This document shows positions 55,250-63,784 of a stretch of DNA of 64,000 nucleotides, piece after piece. Position 1 is the first letter of the stretch; each line of letters begins with the position of its first letter. The notes beneath the pieces are model-generated. The model searched no databases. It was not told the origin of the DNA and worked only from the letters and a program-made list of their open reading frames with translations. Origin of the DNA: an uncultured Lachnospiraceae bacterium (GTDB lineage: Bacteria; Bacillota; Clostridia; Lachnospirales; Lachnospiraceae); NCBI GenBank assembly GCA_902775555.1, contig CACYMQ010000028.1, positions 17,303 to 81,302 of the forward strand. The letters are read 5' to 3'. The translations under genes and the position numbers were made by a program.

Positions 55250-56116
55250 TTAGAAATCGAAGGTCAGCTGTGTACCCTCCGTCTGGTTGGAATACTGCCT
55301 TCTGTATGCGAGTATCTCTTTTTTGTCGCATATTATATCATATGCCGCACAAGTGTCAATCAAATGGCGCATCAGTTCCTTATGGTTCTCCGGCACCAGT
55401 TCCATTTCTTCACCGAACTTCTCTTCCAGCTGCTTCGCAACCTCGCGGTTCCTCTTACGCAGTTCTTTGTAGAAGTATTCGTAGCTTCCGTTCTGCAGCT
55501 GGCATTTCAGATCCCTGTGATCCACCATCCGTATCCCCTGATCCTTTGCCAGCTGGAGCAGCATTCCCAGGGTGGTGATGGAATCATTGATCCCCGGGAT
55601 CACCGGATCGATCAGAAGGATCGTCTCGATCCCGCCTTCCTTAAGGCCCTCCAGCAGCTGCAGCCGGTCGGAAAGCCCCAGCTCCCCTTCGATCAGCCGG
55701 AACTGATCGGTCTGCAGCGTCGGAAAAGGTACCGTTACCACAAGCTTGGTCTTCTTCGCGATCTCCTGAAGCAGATCCATATCTCTGAGGAGCAGGGAAT
55801 AGCGCGTGGTGATACTCAGTCCGAAGTCAAACCGGTCCAGCACCCTGAGGCAGTCCCGCATCAGTTCGAACTTCTTCTCCAACGGATTGTAGGGATCCGA
55901 GAATCCTCCTACGGATATCATTCCCCGGGACCGTTTTCTCCGCAGGGTATATGCCAGAAGAGAACCGGCATTTTCCTTTACCTCCACATCCTCCGGTTTC
56001 TCCACCCTGGAGGTCTTTGCCCTCACAGGTGAGACCAGGCAGTGGTCCGTTGCGCCGCGATATACATTTAACCCGTTCTGGGGCGTAAGGATCGTCTTCG
56101 CTTCCACTACATGCAT
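55250..56116 (-). CDS. Radical-SAM-fold protein (SPL-like) lacking the Fe-S cysteine motif
   Basis: 288 residues that follow spore-photoproduct-lyase-like radical SAM proteins through the barrel: MHVVEAKTIL, the NVYRG loop, SVGGFSDPYNPLEKKFELMRDCLRVL, FGLSITTRYSLLLRDMDLLQEI and LLIDPVIPGINDS. In that family the loop carries CxxxCxxC for a 4Fe-4S cluster; here it reads RGATDHCLVSP, with Ala22, Cys26 and Ser29, so two of three cysteines are lost (checked codon by codon at 56030-56055). It therefore should not form the usual cluster. It begins 18 bp after jetC and is likely cotranscribed, where jetD would be expected in a Wadjet set. Confidence 0.85.
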   Translation of the reverse strand: MHVVEAKTILTPQNGLNVYRGATDHCLVSPVRAKTSRVEKPEDVEVKENAGSLLAYTLRRKRSRGMISVGGFSDPYNPLEKKFELMRDCLRVLDRFDFGLSITTRYSLLLRDMDLLQEIAKKTKLVVTVPFPTLQTDQFRLIEGELGLSDRLQLLEGLKEGGIETILLIDPVIPGINDSITTLGMLLQLAKDQGIRMVDHRDLKCQLQNGSYEYFYKELRKRNREVAKQLEEKFGEEMELVPENHKELMRHLIDTCAAYDIICDKKEILAYRRQYSNQTEGTQLTFDF

Positions 56117-56134
56117 ACGCCTTCTCCCATCCTT

Positions 56135-59100
56135 CTATATAAAATCAAGTGTTGCCTGCTCATACTGCAGTTCCCGATACTCCGTGCTCTCCTCCGTGCT
56201 CCTGCTGCTGTAACGGTTCACCACGGTCAGGGCCTTTCCGCCTGTCATCTGCTGACCCAGCACATAATTCACATCGAAGCAGCCCGTGATCTCCGGCGTT
56301 GCCCCGCGGGAGGGTACGATCAGCTGCACCCGGTTCGTCCGGAGCAGTTCGAAGATCGGCTCCCAGATGTAAATATCCTTTGCCGCACCAAATGGGTTAT
56401 CAATGAAAATGGTCTTGCTCCGCTGTTCCCCTTCCTGCACGGAATACATACCGGAAATGTAATTGATCACCGACACCAGGAACTGGATATAGATACCCTG
56501 CGACTGGCCGGTACTTCCCACCGCTTCTTCATATCTGAGATACCGGCTCTGTTCCCGGATCCTCTCTCTCTTATACAGCTGCAGCCGGATCCGGTTCATA
56601 TCCGAAACGATGACTCCGAAGAGCTTCTTCAGTGCCAGCTCGGACTGCAGATACCGGTGCTGCTCGGCTTCCGTCTTCTTCTCATCCGCTTCCGCCACGA
56701 TCCGGTCGATATAGTCTGACATCCTCTGCTGCAGGAATTCATCCTTTACATAAGGAATGGACAGCCGGATCATCTGGATCTGTTCCTCCTGCATACGGAT
56801 CATGGACAGCCTCGGCAGCTTCTCAAGCTCCGTCCGCACATCCAGGCATCGCTCCAGACACTGTTCCACAAAATTCTCCTTCAGACGTTCCATGTCCGTA
56901 AGACCCTGCTCCACTCTGGAACGCTCCAGCCGGATCAGCTCCTCCATGTCGCCCAGACGTTTCGCCAGGTCATCCGCTGCCTCACGGGAATCCGGAATAT
57001 CCGCATCATCCCGCACCGATACCGACAGGGTGACCGCTCCCAGATCCATCAGACTCTGTGTCACCTGGCCCTTGGTGCGGAGCATCTGGTTCCGTGCCCG
57101 CTCCAGGCTCTTTTCATTTCTGTCGAGGCGCAGCAACACCTCCTCAAATTCACGCTGCAGCTCCGTCTCGGAGGCTTCGGACAGTTCTGCCTTGGAGAGA
57201 TCGATCCGGTAGCGCTCCACCAGCCGTCCTGCTTCCCGGAAGAGGCCCTCGCTTTCCCTGCTCTGCTTCGTAAATTCCTTCAGTGCCTCTCTGGCCCCGG
57301 TCAGGGCTGCTTTCGCCGCTTCCCGGGCCTCCTCTGCCAGAGGGATCTCTCTCTTCAGCTCTTCGGCAGTCAGCTCCGGGCTCTCATAGGAACCGAAGGC
57401 TGCACGGATATTCTCAATGGCATACTCCACGCTTCCGGCCAAATGCTGTACCTCTGCAGAGGCCTTCCCTGCTTCCACACGCTTCTGCTCCAGGAGCTGG
57501 CGGTCGCCTCGAAGCTTCTCCTCCTCGGCACGAAGCACATTTCGGTCCCCCGGCAGGATCTCGGTCTGTTCCAGCTCCTCGAGGCTGACTCTTCGTTCCC
57601 GGATGCCGCGGAGCAGCCGGCGGATCCCATCCTCCAGGGCGGACCGGAGCATTTGTCTCTCTGCCGCCAGGGCTTCCACCCCGGCCATATTCTTCCGCCA
57701 CAGCCGGAACTGTCCCTCCAGCTGTTCCCTGGTACCATGGGCTTTCGCGGTCCCCTCCACATAGTAGGCCTCATAATGATCCCTCCATGTAAGGTCGATC
57801 CTTTCCCGGTCGGATGCCAGAAGATTCCCGGCGTCCTGAAGAGATGTACATCTCTCCTGCAGCCCTGTCTCCTTTCTCTCCAGATCGGTGATGGACGAGG
57901 ACACGGTTGCTGCCCGTCTTCTCTGCTCCGAGAGTGCGCGTTCCTTCTCTTCTTTTTCCTGCTGCAGTGCCAGGAACTGCTGCAGCTTCTCTTCCTTTAT
58001 TTCAAATGCGTGAACTGCCGACCTGCTTTCTTCCAGCCCGCATCGTTCCGCCTCTGTTCTTTCTACCGCTTCGTGAAGGCTCTTCCTCATTTCTTCCAGC
58101 GCTGCCGCTGCCTGATCCCTTTTCGAGACCGGATCTTCGCCCTCGGCTGCGGATTCCTTCTCCAGCAGGAATTCCAGATCTGCCCGCTCTGTCTGTATGG
58201 CATCCTTCAGATACCCCAGCTCCGTCCTTCCGTTTTCCGCCAGTTCCCCGATGGTGGCCAGCAGCTTCTCCGCTGTCTCCTTCTCCAGGAAAAAGGCCCG
58301 GCTGTGCCGTACGGTCAGAAAATGCTCCGATATCTCTTCCTGCACATCCAGCGCAGCTGCATCATAGATCCTTACTGCAGAAGACCCCACTTCCATGGAG
58401 GTGAGCTGATTGTCCCGTGCCAGCTGCTCATATTCATTTACAATGATACCATAGGGCAGTTCCGGATTCGCAAGCAGCAGCTTCTCCCGTTCTTCCGTCT
58501 CCAGCCCGGCCAGATAGTCGGCTCCGAACACCGCATGGATGCCGTGTCTTGAGGAAATGTAGGAGAGTACCTTCTCCACATCCGGCGCCATGCTGACCAG
58601 GCGTCCGCTCCGGATCTCCCTGCTTCGCCGGTCCAGCCGCACCAGCTCCTTCTCCAACTCCGCCTGACGGTTCCCGTCTCTTTCCAGCTTCTGGTAGATG
58701 GCCTTCTTCGGATCCTCCTCCGAATGATAGATCCTGCAGATCTCTTCCCTTCTCTTCCGGTTCTTCTCCCGTTCCTCCGCGCTCTGTTCCCATTCCAGGA
58801 CCTCACGTTCCAGTCTTTCGGTTTCAGCCTCCTGCTCCTTCAGAGCTCTCCTCAGCTCTTCGATCGACTCTTCGTCTGCTTTCAGACGTTCCTCTCCCTG
58901 CTCCAGCTTCTGCTGTTCATTTTTCAGGCTGTCCCGAACCTCTTTCAGCTGGAGTTCCACCGGTTCCAGTCCTGTCGCTCCGGCTTCCCGGATCAGTTCC
59001 GCCGACCGGACATCCATTTCCTTACAACGGGTCTCACCCTCTGCAATCTCTTTCCGGATAACCGCCAGTTCGATCCGGGCATCCGTCAGCAGCTTTCGGC

Positions 59101-60469
59101 CCTGCGCGAGCCTTTCCTCTGTGTCCTTCTTCTCCTGTTCTACCCGCTTCTTCTGACTCTCGATCCGTTCCGCTTCCGCCACAAGGATATCATGGAGTGC
59201 CGCAACCACGGGTGCGATATCCTGTGGTGCTTCCTGCTCCGCCTCGGCAATGAGGGCCTGCAGCTTCCGGTTCTCCTCCAGATACTCCAGATAGTCCAGC
59301 TCTGCTCTTCGATGATTCAGCTGCTCTTCCTTCTCGAGGATGTTCGCCGCAGCCGCCTCCACCTCCGCACGGAGCTTCTCTTCCTTCTCTTTCAGACGCT
59401 CCAGCTGGCGCTCCTTCTCTCCCGTCTTCAGAACCTCAACACGGGCTCTTTGCTGATCAGACTTTACCTCCGCTTCTTCCACAGCACTTTGCAGCTTCTG
59501 CTGTGTCTCCTCCTTCGCAGCCCTCTCCTTATCCAGCGTCAGATAAATGGAGCCGATGCCCCGAAGGTATTCATCCCTTTCATCATACAGGCTGCTGAAG
59601 GAAAGGATCCGGTCACGGAGCAGCGTCACGAGTTCGGCTTCATGATCGAAGTTCGTGATATCTCTCTTCTTCTCCGCCAGCACCTTCAGCTGTTCCCGGA
59701 TACTCATGAGGAGCGATGCCGCATTTCTGTCGCTGTTCTCCTCCTGCCCCGTCTTTACCAGATAGGCCTTCTCAATGATCTCCTCGATCAGCAGGTCCTC
59801 CACTACTTTTCGTGTCGTCCGGTAATTGGTCTCAAAATAGGTCCGCACATGTCCCTCTGTCTTATTGATCCCCCGGACGATCTCCCACTGGCTCTCTATG
59901 ATCCCGTAGCTGCTGATAAATCTCTGATATTCTCCCTTCCGGTCAAAGATAAAGACCTCCACGCGGTTCTCCCGCCTGGCCAGATCATGAAGATAGTTCT
60001 TCAGCGCCTGAAAGGTCATCCTCTCGTCCCCTTCGGACAGGGGAAGGTTTACGATATCATACCGGTTATATTCCTGATAGAAGATACAGTAGTTAAAATA
60101 TTCCACGGAAGCAACTTCACGATTCTCATCCTCACTACGGTCTCTGGCCTTCCGTGCACAGAAGCCGGTGGTCATATACCGCATCCCGTCCTTCACATCC
60201 GACGGGTCCAGCTTCCATTCGATCAGGGAATGAATCGTGGTATTCCCGCAATTTTCCCGGAACAGTTTCTCCAGCGGCTGCTTCTCATCCAGCGTACAGT
60301 TGGGGATCATGCACTGCATAAGGAGAAGCATGAGCACGCTCTTCCCGCCTCCGTTGGCCAGATCGTACAGTGTATTCTGCCCGTAAAGCCGCATGGTGAA
60401 ATCATCATACGCCTGCGTGCCGAAATTATATTTTACATTATTTACCCGTATCCGGTTGATACTTGGCAT
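56135..60469 (-). CDS. jetC: JetC-like SMC/MukB-type ATPase
   Basis: 1,444 residues. The N-terminal head has Walker A NGGGKSVL (about 39-46); the middle (about 280-1,290) is two long coiled-coil arms separated by a hinge-like globular part near 640-790; the C-terminal head has a signature-type GQSQGIYIQF (about 1,320) and Walker B IFIDNPFGAAKD (Asp near 1,357), the DNPF form of JetC/MksB proteins. GGAGG precedes the ATG. In Wadjet, JetABC is a condensin-like motor that extrudes plasmid DNA and JetD cuts it. JetA and JetB homologues lie upstream; a JetD is not visible. Confidence 0.88.
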   Translation of the reverse strand: MPSINRIRVNNVKYNFGTQAYDDFTMRLYGQNTLYDLANGGGKSVLMLLLMQCMIPNCTLDEKQPLEKLFRENCGNTTIHSLIEWKLDPSDVKDGMRYMTTGFCARKARDRSEDENREVASVEYFNYCIFYQEYNRYDIVNLPLSEGDERMTFQALKNYLHDLARRENRVEVFIFDRKGEYQRFISSYGIIESQWEIVRGINKTEGHVRTYFETNYRTTRKVVEDLLIEEIIEKAYLVKTGQEENSDRNAASLLMSIREQLKVLAEKKRDITNFDHEAELVTLLRDRILSFSSLYDERDEYLRGIGSIYLTLDKERAAKEETQQKLQSAVEEAEVKSDQQRARVEVLKTGEKERQLERLKEKEEKLRAEVEAAAANILEKEEQLNHRRAELDYLEYLEENRKLQALIAEAEQEAPQDIAPVVAALHDILVAEAERIESQKKRVEQEKKDTEERLAQGRKLLTDARIELAVIRKEIAEGETRCKEMDVRSAELIREAGATGLEPVELQLKEVRDSLKNEQQKLEQGEERLKADEESIEELRRALKEQEAETERLEREVLEWEQSAEEREKNRKRREEICRIYHSEEDPKKAIYQKLERDGNRQAELEKELVRLDRRSREIRSGRLVSMAPDVEKVLSYISSRHGIHAVFGADYLAGLETEEREKLLLANPELPYGIIVNEYEQLARDNQLTSMEVGSSAVRIYDAAALDVQEEISEHFLTVRHSRAFFLEKETAEKLLATIGELAENGRTELGYLKDAIQTERADLEFLLEKESAAEGEDPVSKRDQAAAALEEMRKSLHEAVERTEAERCGLEESRSAVHAFEIKEEKLQQFLALQQEKEEKERALSEQRRRAATVSSSITDLERKETGLQERCTSLQDAGNLLASDRERIDLTWRDHYEAYYVEGTAKAHGTREQLEGQFRLWRKNMAGVEALAAERQMLRSALEDGIRRLLRGIRERRVSLEELEQTEILPGDRNVLRAEEEKLRGDRQLLEQKRVEAGKASAEVQHLAGSVEYAIENIRAAFGSYESPELTAEELKREIPLAEEAREAAKAALTGAREALKEFTKQSRESEGLFREAGRLVERYRIDLSKAELSEASETELQREFEEVLLRLDRNEKSLERARNQMLRTKGQVTQSLMDLGAVTLSVSVRDDADIPDSREAADDLAKRLGDMEELIRLERSRVEQGLTDMERLKENFVEQCLERCLDVRTELEKLPRLSMIRMQEEQIQMIRLSIPYVKDEFLQQRMSDYIDRIVAEADEKKTEAEQHRYLQSELALKKLFGVIVSDMNRIRLQLYKRERIREQSRYLRYEEAVGSTGQSQGIYIQFLVSVINYISGMYSVQEGEQRSKTIFIDNPFGAAKDIYIWEPIFELLRTNRVQLIVPSRGATPEITGCFDVNYVLGQQMTGGKALTVVNRYSSRSTEESTEYRELQYEQATLDFI

Positions 60470-60524
60470 GGTATATCCTCCAGAAAACCTTATTCTATCA
60501 TTCGCCTGTCAATCCACGCATTCC

Positions 60525-60850
60525 CGTCATTCTGAGCGACTTTGTCATTCTGAGCGCAGCGAAGAATCTTTCCCGCCCTGTCACTCTGGGCCAACTTTGT
60601 CATTCTGAGCGCAGCGAAGAATCTTTCCCGCAAGATCCTTCGGCTTCGCCTCAGGATGACATGTGCGGGCTTCGCCTCAGGATGACATGTGCGGGCTCCG
60701 CCTCAGGATGACATGTGCGGGCTCCGCCTCAGGATAACATGTGCGGGCTCCCTCAGGATGACATGTGCGGGCTTCGCCTCAGGATGACATGTGCGAGCTT
60801 CGCCTCAGGATGACACATGATTGCTTCGCCTCAGGATGACGCCCGGTGGC
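60525..60850. repeat. Interspersed palindromic repeats with 26-bp tandem array
   Basis: Begins with two copies of TTTGTCATTCTGAGCGCAGC plus CGAAGAATCTTTCCCG, then inverted copies: about eight tandem units of GCGGGCTTCGCCTCAGGATGACATGT (26 bp, one unit shortened by two). Fills nearly the whole 404-bp gap between jetB and jetC. Confidence 0.88.
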
Positions 60851-60873
60851 TTCACCGCTCGTTGGCTGTCTCC

Positions 60874-61593
60874 TCACTCCGCCGTAACTGTCTCTTCGCT
60901 TAGCAGCTGTCGAATCCTGCCCTTGTCGTCCTCAAAATACCCTTCCGCCAGGGCACGGAAGCGGTCGGTAGGATAGAATCTGTCCTCCGCAGTGAGGAAG
61001 AGTTTCTCGCCTTGCAGGAAGTTCATAGTCAGCTTCACGAAGCCCAGCCGGGAGCCCCGACTCGCTTTATTCCTGTCCTTGTCCTCATTCACCATCAGCG
61101 GAAGTTCGTGCCACAGAAGTGCCACGGACCGAAATCCCTCCTGCTCCCGGGAGGTCTGGTTAAAGACTTCATTTTCCTTTACGATACGGTCCGCTGCATG
61201 GCTTACCGCATCCAGAAGCTCTTCCAACCGCAGGTAGTCCCGCACCTGATAGGTCGCGGAATCCGTATAGAAGAAGAGCAGCGCCTGATACATGATAAAA
61301 TACACCAGGTAGAGTTCCCGGTTCTTACGAAGTCCCATGATCCGCTTCAGATCATCATTTGTATAACCAAAAACCTTATTGCCGTCTCCCGCTGTAACGA
61401 ACAGGGTTTCATTATACTCATATACGGACATGTTCAGCCTTGCCAGCAGTTTTGTCACCAGATCATAAACCTCTGCATTCGAATAGTAGATCTGATACAG
61501 CTCCGATGTCGCCGGCCGGTTCTTGGCGATCTCCTCACCGGACATCAGCATGCTGAAAATATCCATTGCTTTTGAAAGTACTTTTTCTTCCAT
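60874..61593 (-). CDS. jetB: JetB-like (MksE-type, DUF6063) accessory protein
   Basis: 239 residues, soluble and mainly helical, with a winged-helix-like middle (about 60-130) and C-terminal GFVKLTMNFLQGEKLFL, DRFYPTDRFRALAEGYF. The assignment rests on fold impression, size and position between JetA- and JetC-like genes; it would be the kite-type subunit (MksE) of the condensin. GAGGAA precedes the ATG. The distance to jetC is large (404 bp of repeats), so coupling may be loose. Confidence 0.75.
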   Translation of the reverse strand: MEEKVLSKAMDIFSMLMSGEEIAKNRPATSELYQIYYSNAEVYDLVTKLLARLNMSVYEYNETLFVTAGDGNKVFGYTNDDLKRIMGLRKNRELYLVYFIMYQALLFFYTDSATYQVRDYLRLEELLDAVSHAADRIVKENEVFNQTSREQEGFRSVALLWHELPLMVNEDKDRNKASRGSRLGFVKLTMNFLQGEKLFLTAEDRFYPTDRFRALAEGYFEDDKGRIRQLLSEETVTAE

Positions 61594-61671
61594 GATAATT
61601 CCTCAATTTAATCATGATGGGAGGTTGGTGCAGTCTCCCGCCTGTCCCGCTGTACCAGTCAAAGTAACACC

Positions 61672-61886
61672 CGCCTGTCATTCTGAGCCCTCCGGGGCGA
61701 AGAATCCTTCCGACTGCAAGATCCTTCGGGCTTCGCCCTCAGGATGACATGCAGCGCTTCGCCCTCAGGATGACATGCAGGGCTTCGCCCTCAGGATGAC
61801 ATGTTGCGCTCTGCCCTCAGGATGACACCCGCCTGTCATTCTGAGCCCTCCGGGGCGAAGAATCCTTCTGCCCTCAGGATGACAGC
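61672..61886. repeat. Interspersed palindromic repeats between jetA and jetB
   Basis: TGTCATTCTGAGCCCTCCGGGGCGAAGAATCCTTC occurs twice, separated by tandem units of GGGCTTCGCCCTCAGGATGACATGCA. The left boundary copy supplies the last codons and stop of jetA (TGTCATCCTGA). Confidence 0.88.
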
Positions 61887-63577
61887 GAAAATGTCATAGC
61901 CCGCACGGTTCCCAGCGGTTCTCCCGCATCTCCGGTAAGCTCCACATCTTCATCCCCATACTGCAGCGTCAGGACCATATCCCTGTAACGCTGTTTTTCT
62001 TCCTCCGAAAATGTATTTCTGACATAGAGTTCCAGGAAGGTCTCCGGCTCCTCGAAGCATTCCTTCATGGAATAACGGTCCTTCTTGGCAAGGTGCACCA
62101 GAAACGCATAATAATCTCTGTTTCGATAGATTTCTTTTCCGAACTTGATTTCCAGGATGGCATTGAACTCCGGAAGTGTTACGGTATTCCAGCGTTCCAG
62201 ACGATCCAGCAGCTCTCTGAACAGCATGACGAAATTCTGTCCGATCATCCGGCTGAGCGCCTCATCCTCATATTCGAAGCCCAGGTCCGGAGCCTCCTTC
62301 TCCCGCTTCTCTGTCAGATCCTCTTCCTCCCTGGCTTCATTCACCAGCTTGTCGATACTGAAGATCGATAGACTCTTCCTTCTTCTCGGGAGGAAGAAAG
62401 GCGCCAGGATCCGTCCCATCTGATCCGGCTCGTCCTTCTCCTGCATAAGACGAAGCGCCGTTTGAAAGTCAAATGCGGGACGCAGTTGTCTGGCCTTGCC
62501 CCGTTCCACCATTTCATCTGCCATACGGGAGAGCCCTGCCGCTTCCTCCATCAGAAGCCGGTGGCTTTCTATGGTCTTCTTCAGTTCCGTTTCAAGAACG
62601 GAAATATCCTGAAGAGAATTCCTCTTTCCTCTGCCGGAGTATGTCCCGGCCGTATCCTTTCGTTTCCCGCCGGAGTATGCCCCGGCCGAATCCTTCCGGT
62701 TTCCGTCGGAGCCTGCATTTACGGCGTCCTTCCCCCATGATCCTGCGTTTTTCCCGTCGGATCCCGCGCTCCCTGCATCTGCCTGTCCGGCTATGATGCC
62801 CGGATCCGCGGCAATTCTTGCAACCGCTTTATCCACCAGCACCTTGTTCTTGCGGAAGGATTCCCTCTCCAGATCAAACCATTTGGAGATTTCTGCCATA
62901 TAGGCCTCGCAGGCGCGCACCCCTGCCTTCAGATCGGACTGCAGCAGGCGTACGGTCTCTTCCCGTTCCTTCCTAAGCCTTGCCACCTCCAGATTGATGC
63001 GGCGCACCACATCGATCCCGCCACGGAAATTCTCGGTCCGGATCATTTTCTCCAGCAGCAGCTGTTCCGTGGTGATCGTACTTTCGTCCCGTACTTCTTT
63101 CGTGGAGAGATAGAATTCGATTCCATCCGCGGTGATGCCGTATGTCACTTCTCCATCCTGTACGGTACTTTCCACCAGCCGGACATAGCCCTCCTGCCGC
63201 ATGTGCGTCTCCGGATCATAAAAGGGAAAGATAAAAGGCCGCCCGTCATTTCTGATCTTGTCAAAGAGATAATGGATCAGTCCGCTTTCCTCTTCCCGTG
63301 GGATCATTTCCGCAAAATCCCTTCGCAGCACGCTGATCAGAAATTTCTCAATCTCCGGATAAGTAACCCGCCGCTGGCTCATTTGATTCTCCTGGATCAG
63401 AAAGCGGAGAAGCGCCATGGTGATATATCCCATGTCCAGATTCTGAAACCGGCCTTCCTTATATTGGCTGAGGGTAGTTTCATGCAACACAAAGAACGGA
63501 TAGTACTTCTTCAGGTACAGCATCCGTTCCTTCTCACTCCTCAGTATATCGTCTATCAGCACATGCTCCTCAGCCAT
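61874..63577 (-). CDS. jetA: JetA-like (MksF-type, DUF5716) kleisin subunit
   Basis: 567 residues with N-terminal winged-helix-type region (about 25-190), helical middle and a C-terminal helical domain (about 430-540). This pattern and neighbours fit the JetA kleisin of Wadjet systems. Residues about 267-325 are a low-complexity Gly/Ser/Lys/Asp-rich stretch encoded by degenerate 37-bp repeats near 62630-62760. The last residues (SLSS, stop) come from an interspersed repeat. Promoter TATAAT upstream; AGGTGG ribosome site. First gene of the jet set. Confidence 0.78.
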   Translation of the reverse strand: MAEEHVLIDDILRSEKERMLYLKKYYPFFVLHETTLSQYKEGRFQNLDMGYITMALLRFLIQENQMSQRRVTYPEIEKFLISVLRRDFAEMIPREEESGLIHYLFDKIRNDGRPFIFPFYDPETHMRQEGYVRLVESTVQDGEVTYGITADGIEFYLSTKEVRDESTITTEQLLLEKMIRTENFRGGIDVVRRINLEVARLRKEREETVRLLQSDLKAGVRACEAYMAEISKWFDLERESFRKNKVLVDKAVARIAADPGIIAGQADAGSAGSDGKNAGSWGKDAVNAGSDGNRKDSAGAYSGGKRKDTAGTYSGRGKRNSLQDISVLETELKKTIESHRLLMEEAAGLSRMADEMVERGKARQLRPAFDFQTALRLMQEKDEPDQMGRILAPFFLPRRRKSLSIFSIDKLVNEAREEEDLTEKREKEAPDLGFEYEDEALSRMIGQNFVMLFRELLDRLERWNTVTLPEFNAILEIKFGKEIYRNRDYYAFLVHLAKKDRYSMKECFEEPETFLELYVRNTFSEEEKQRYRDMVLTLQYGDEDVELTGDAGEPLGTVRAMTFSLSS

Positions 63578-63630
63578 TGTGAACCACCTGTTGTAATTTC
63601 CTGCCTCTCTGAAACCACAGAAAAAACCAC

Positions 63631-63658
63631 ATTATATTGTACCATTTTTATTCCACAA
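63631..63658 (-). promoter_or_regulatory. Promoter of the jet genes
   Basis: TTGTGG (63653-63658, minus strand), 16-bp spacer, perfect TATAAT (63631-63636), about 50 bp before the jetA start. Confidence 0.65.
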
Positions 63659-63666
63659 TCACAAGA

Positions 63667-63700
63667 AGCTCTGCATGATATTCGCATATCATACAGAGCT
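63667..63700. terminator. Stem-loop upstream of jet promoter
   Basis: AGCTCTGCATGATAT (63667-63681) pairs with ATATCATACAGAGCT (63686-63700), one mismatch. It can end transcription from the right-hand gene before the jet promoter; on the minus strand it is followed by TCTTGTG. Confidence 0.6.
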
Positions 63701-63784
63701 CCATTACATCCTCTATCGTTTCACCCGAAGAACCGGTTCAAAGCCCTCCTGCAGCCACTCATATTGATGAATAGCCGTAAATCG

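Noticed and set aside
58724-60535. Long plus-strand open frame (603 codons) opposite jetC
   Set aside because: Leu/Phe-rich mirror of the Glu/Lys-rich coiled coil on the minus strand; no start signals.
60525-60850. Possible CRISPR array in the tandem repeats
   Set aside because: Units of 26 bp abut without unique spacers, and the same sequence occurs in inverted orientation nearby, so it is a palindromic tandem repeat, not CRISPR.
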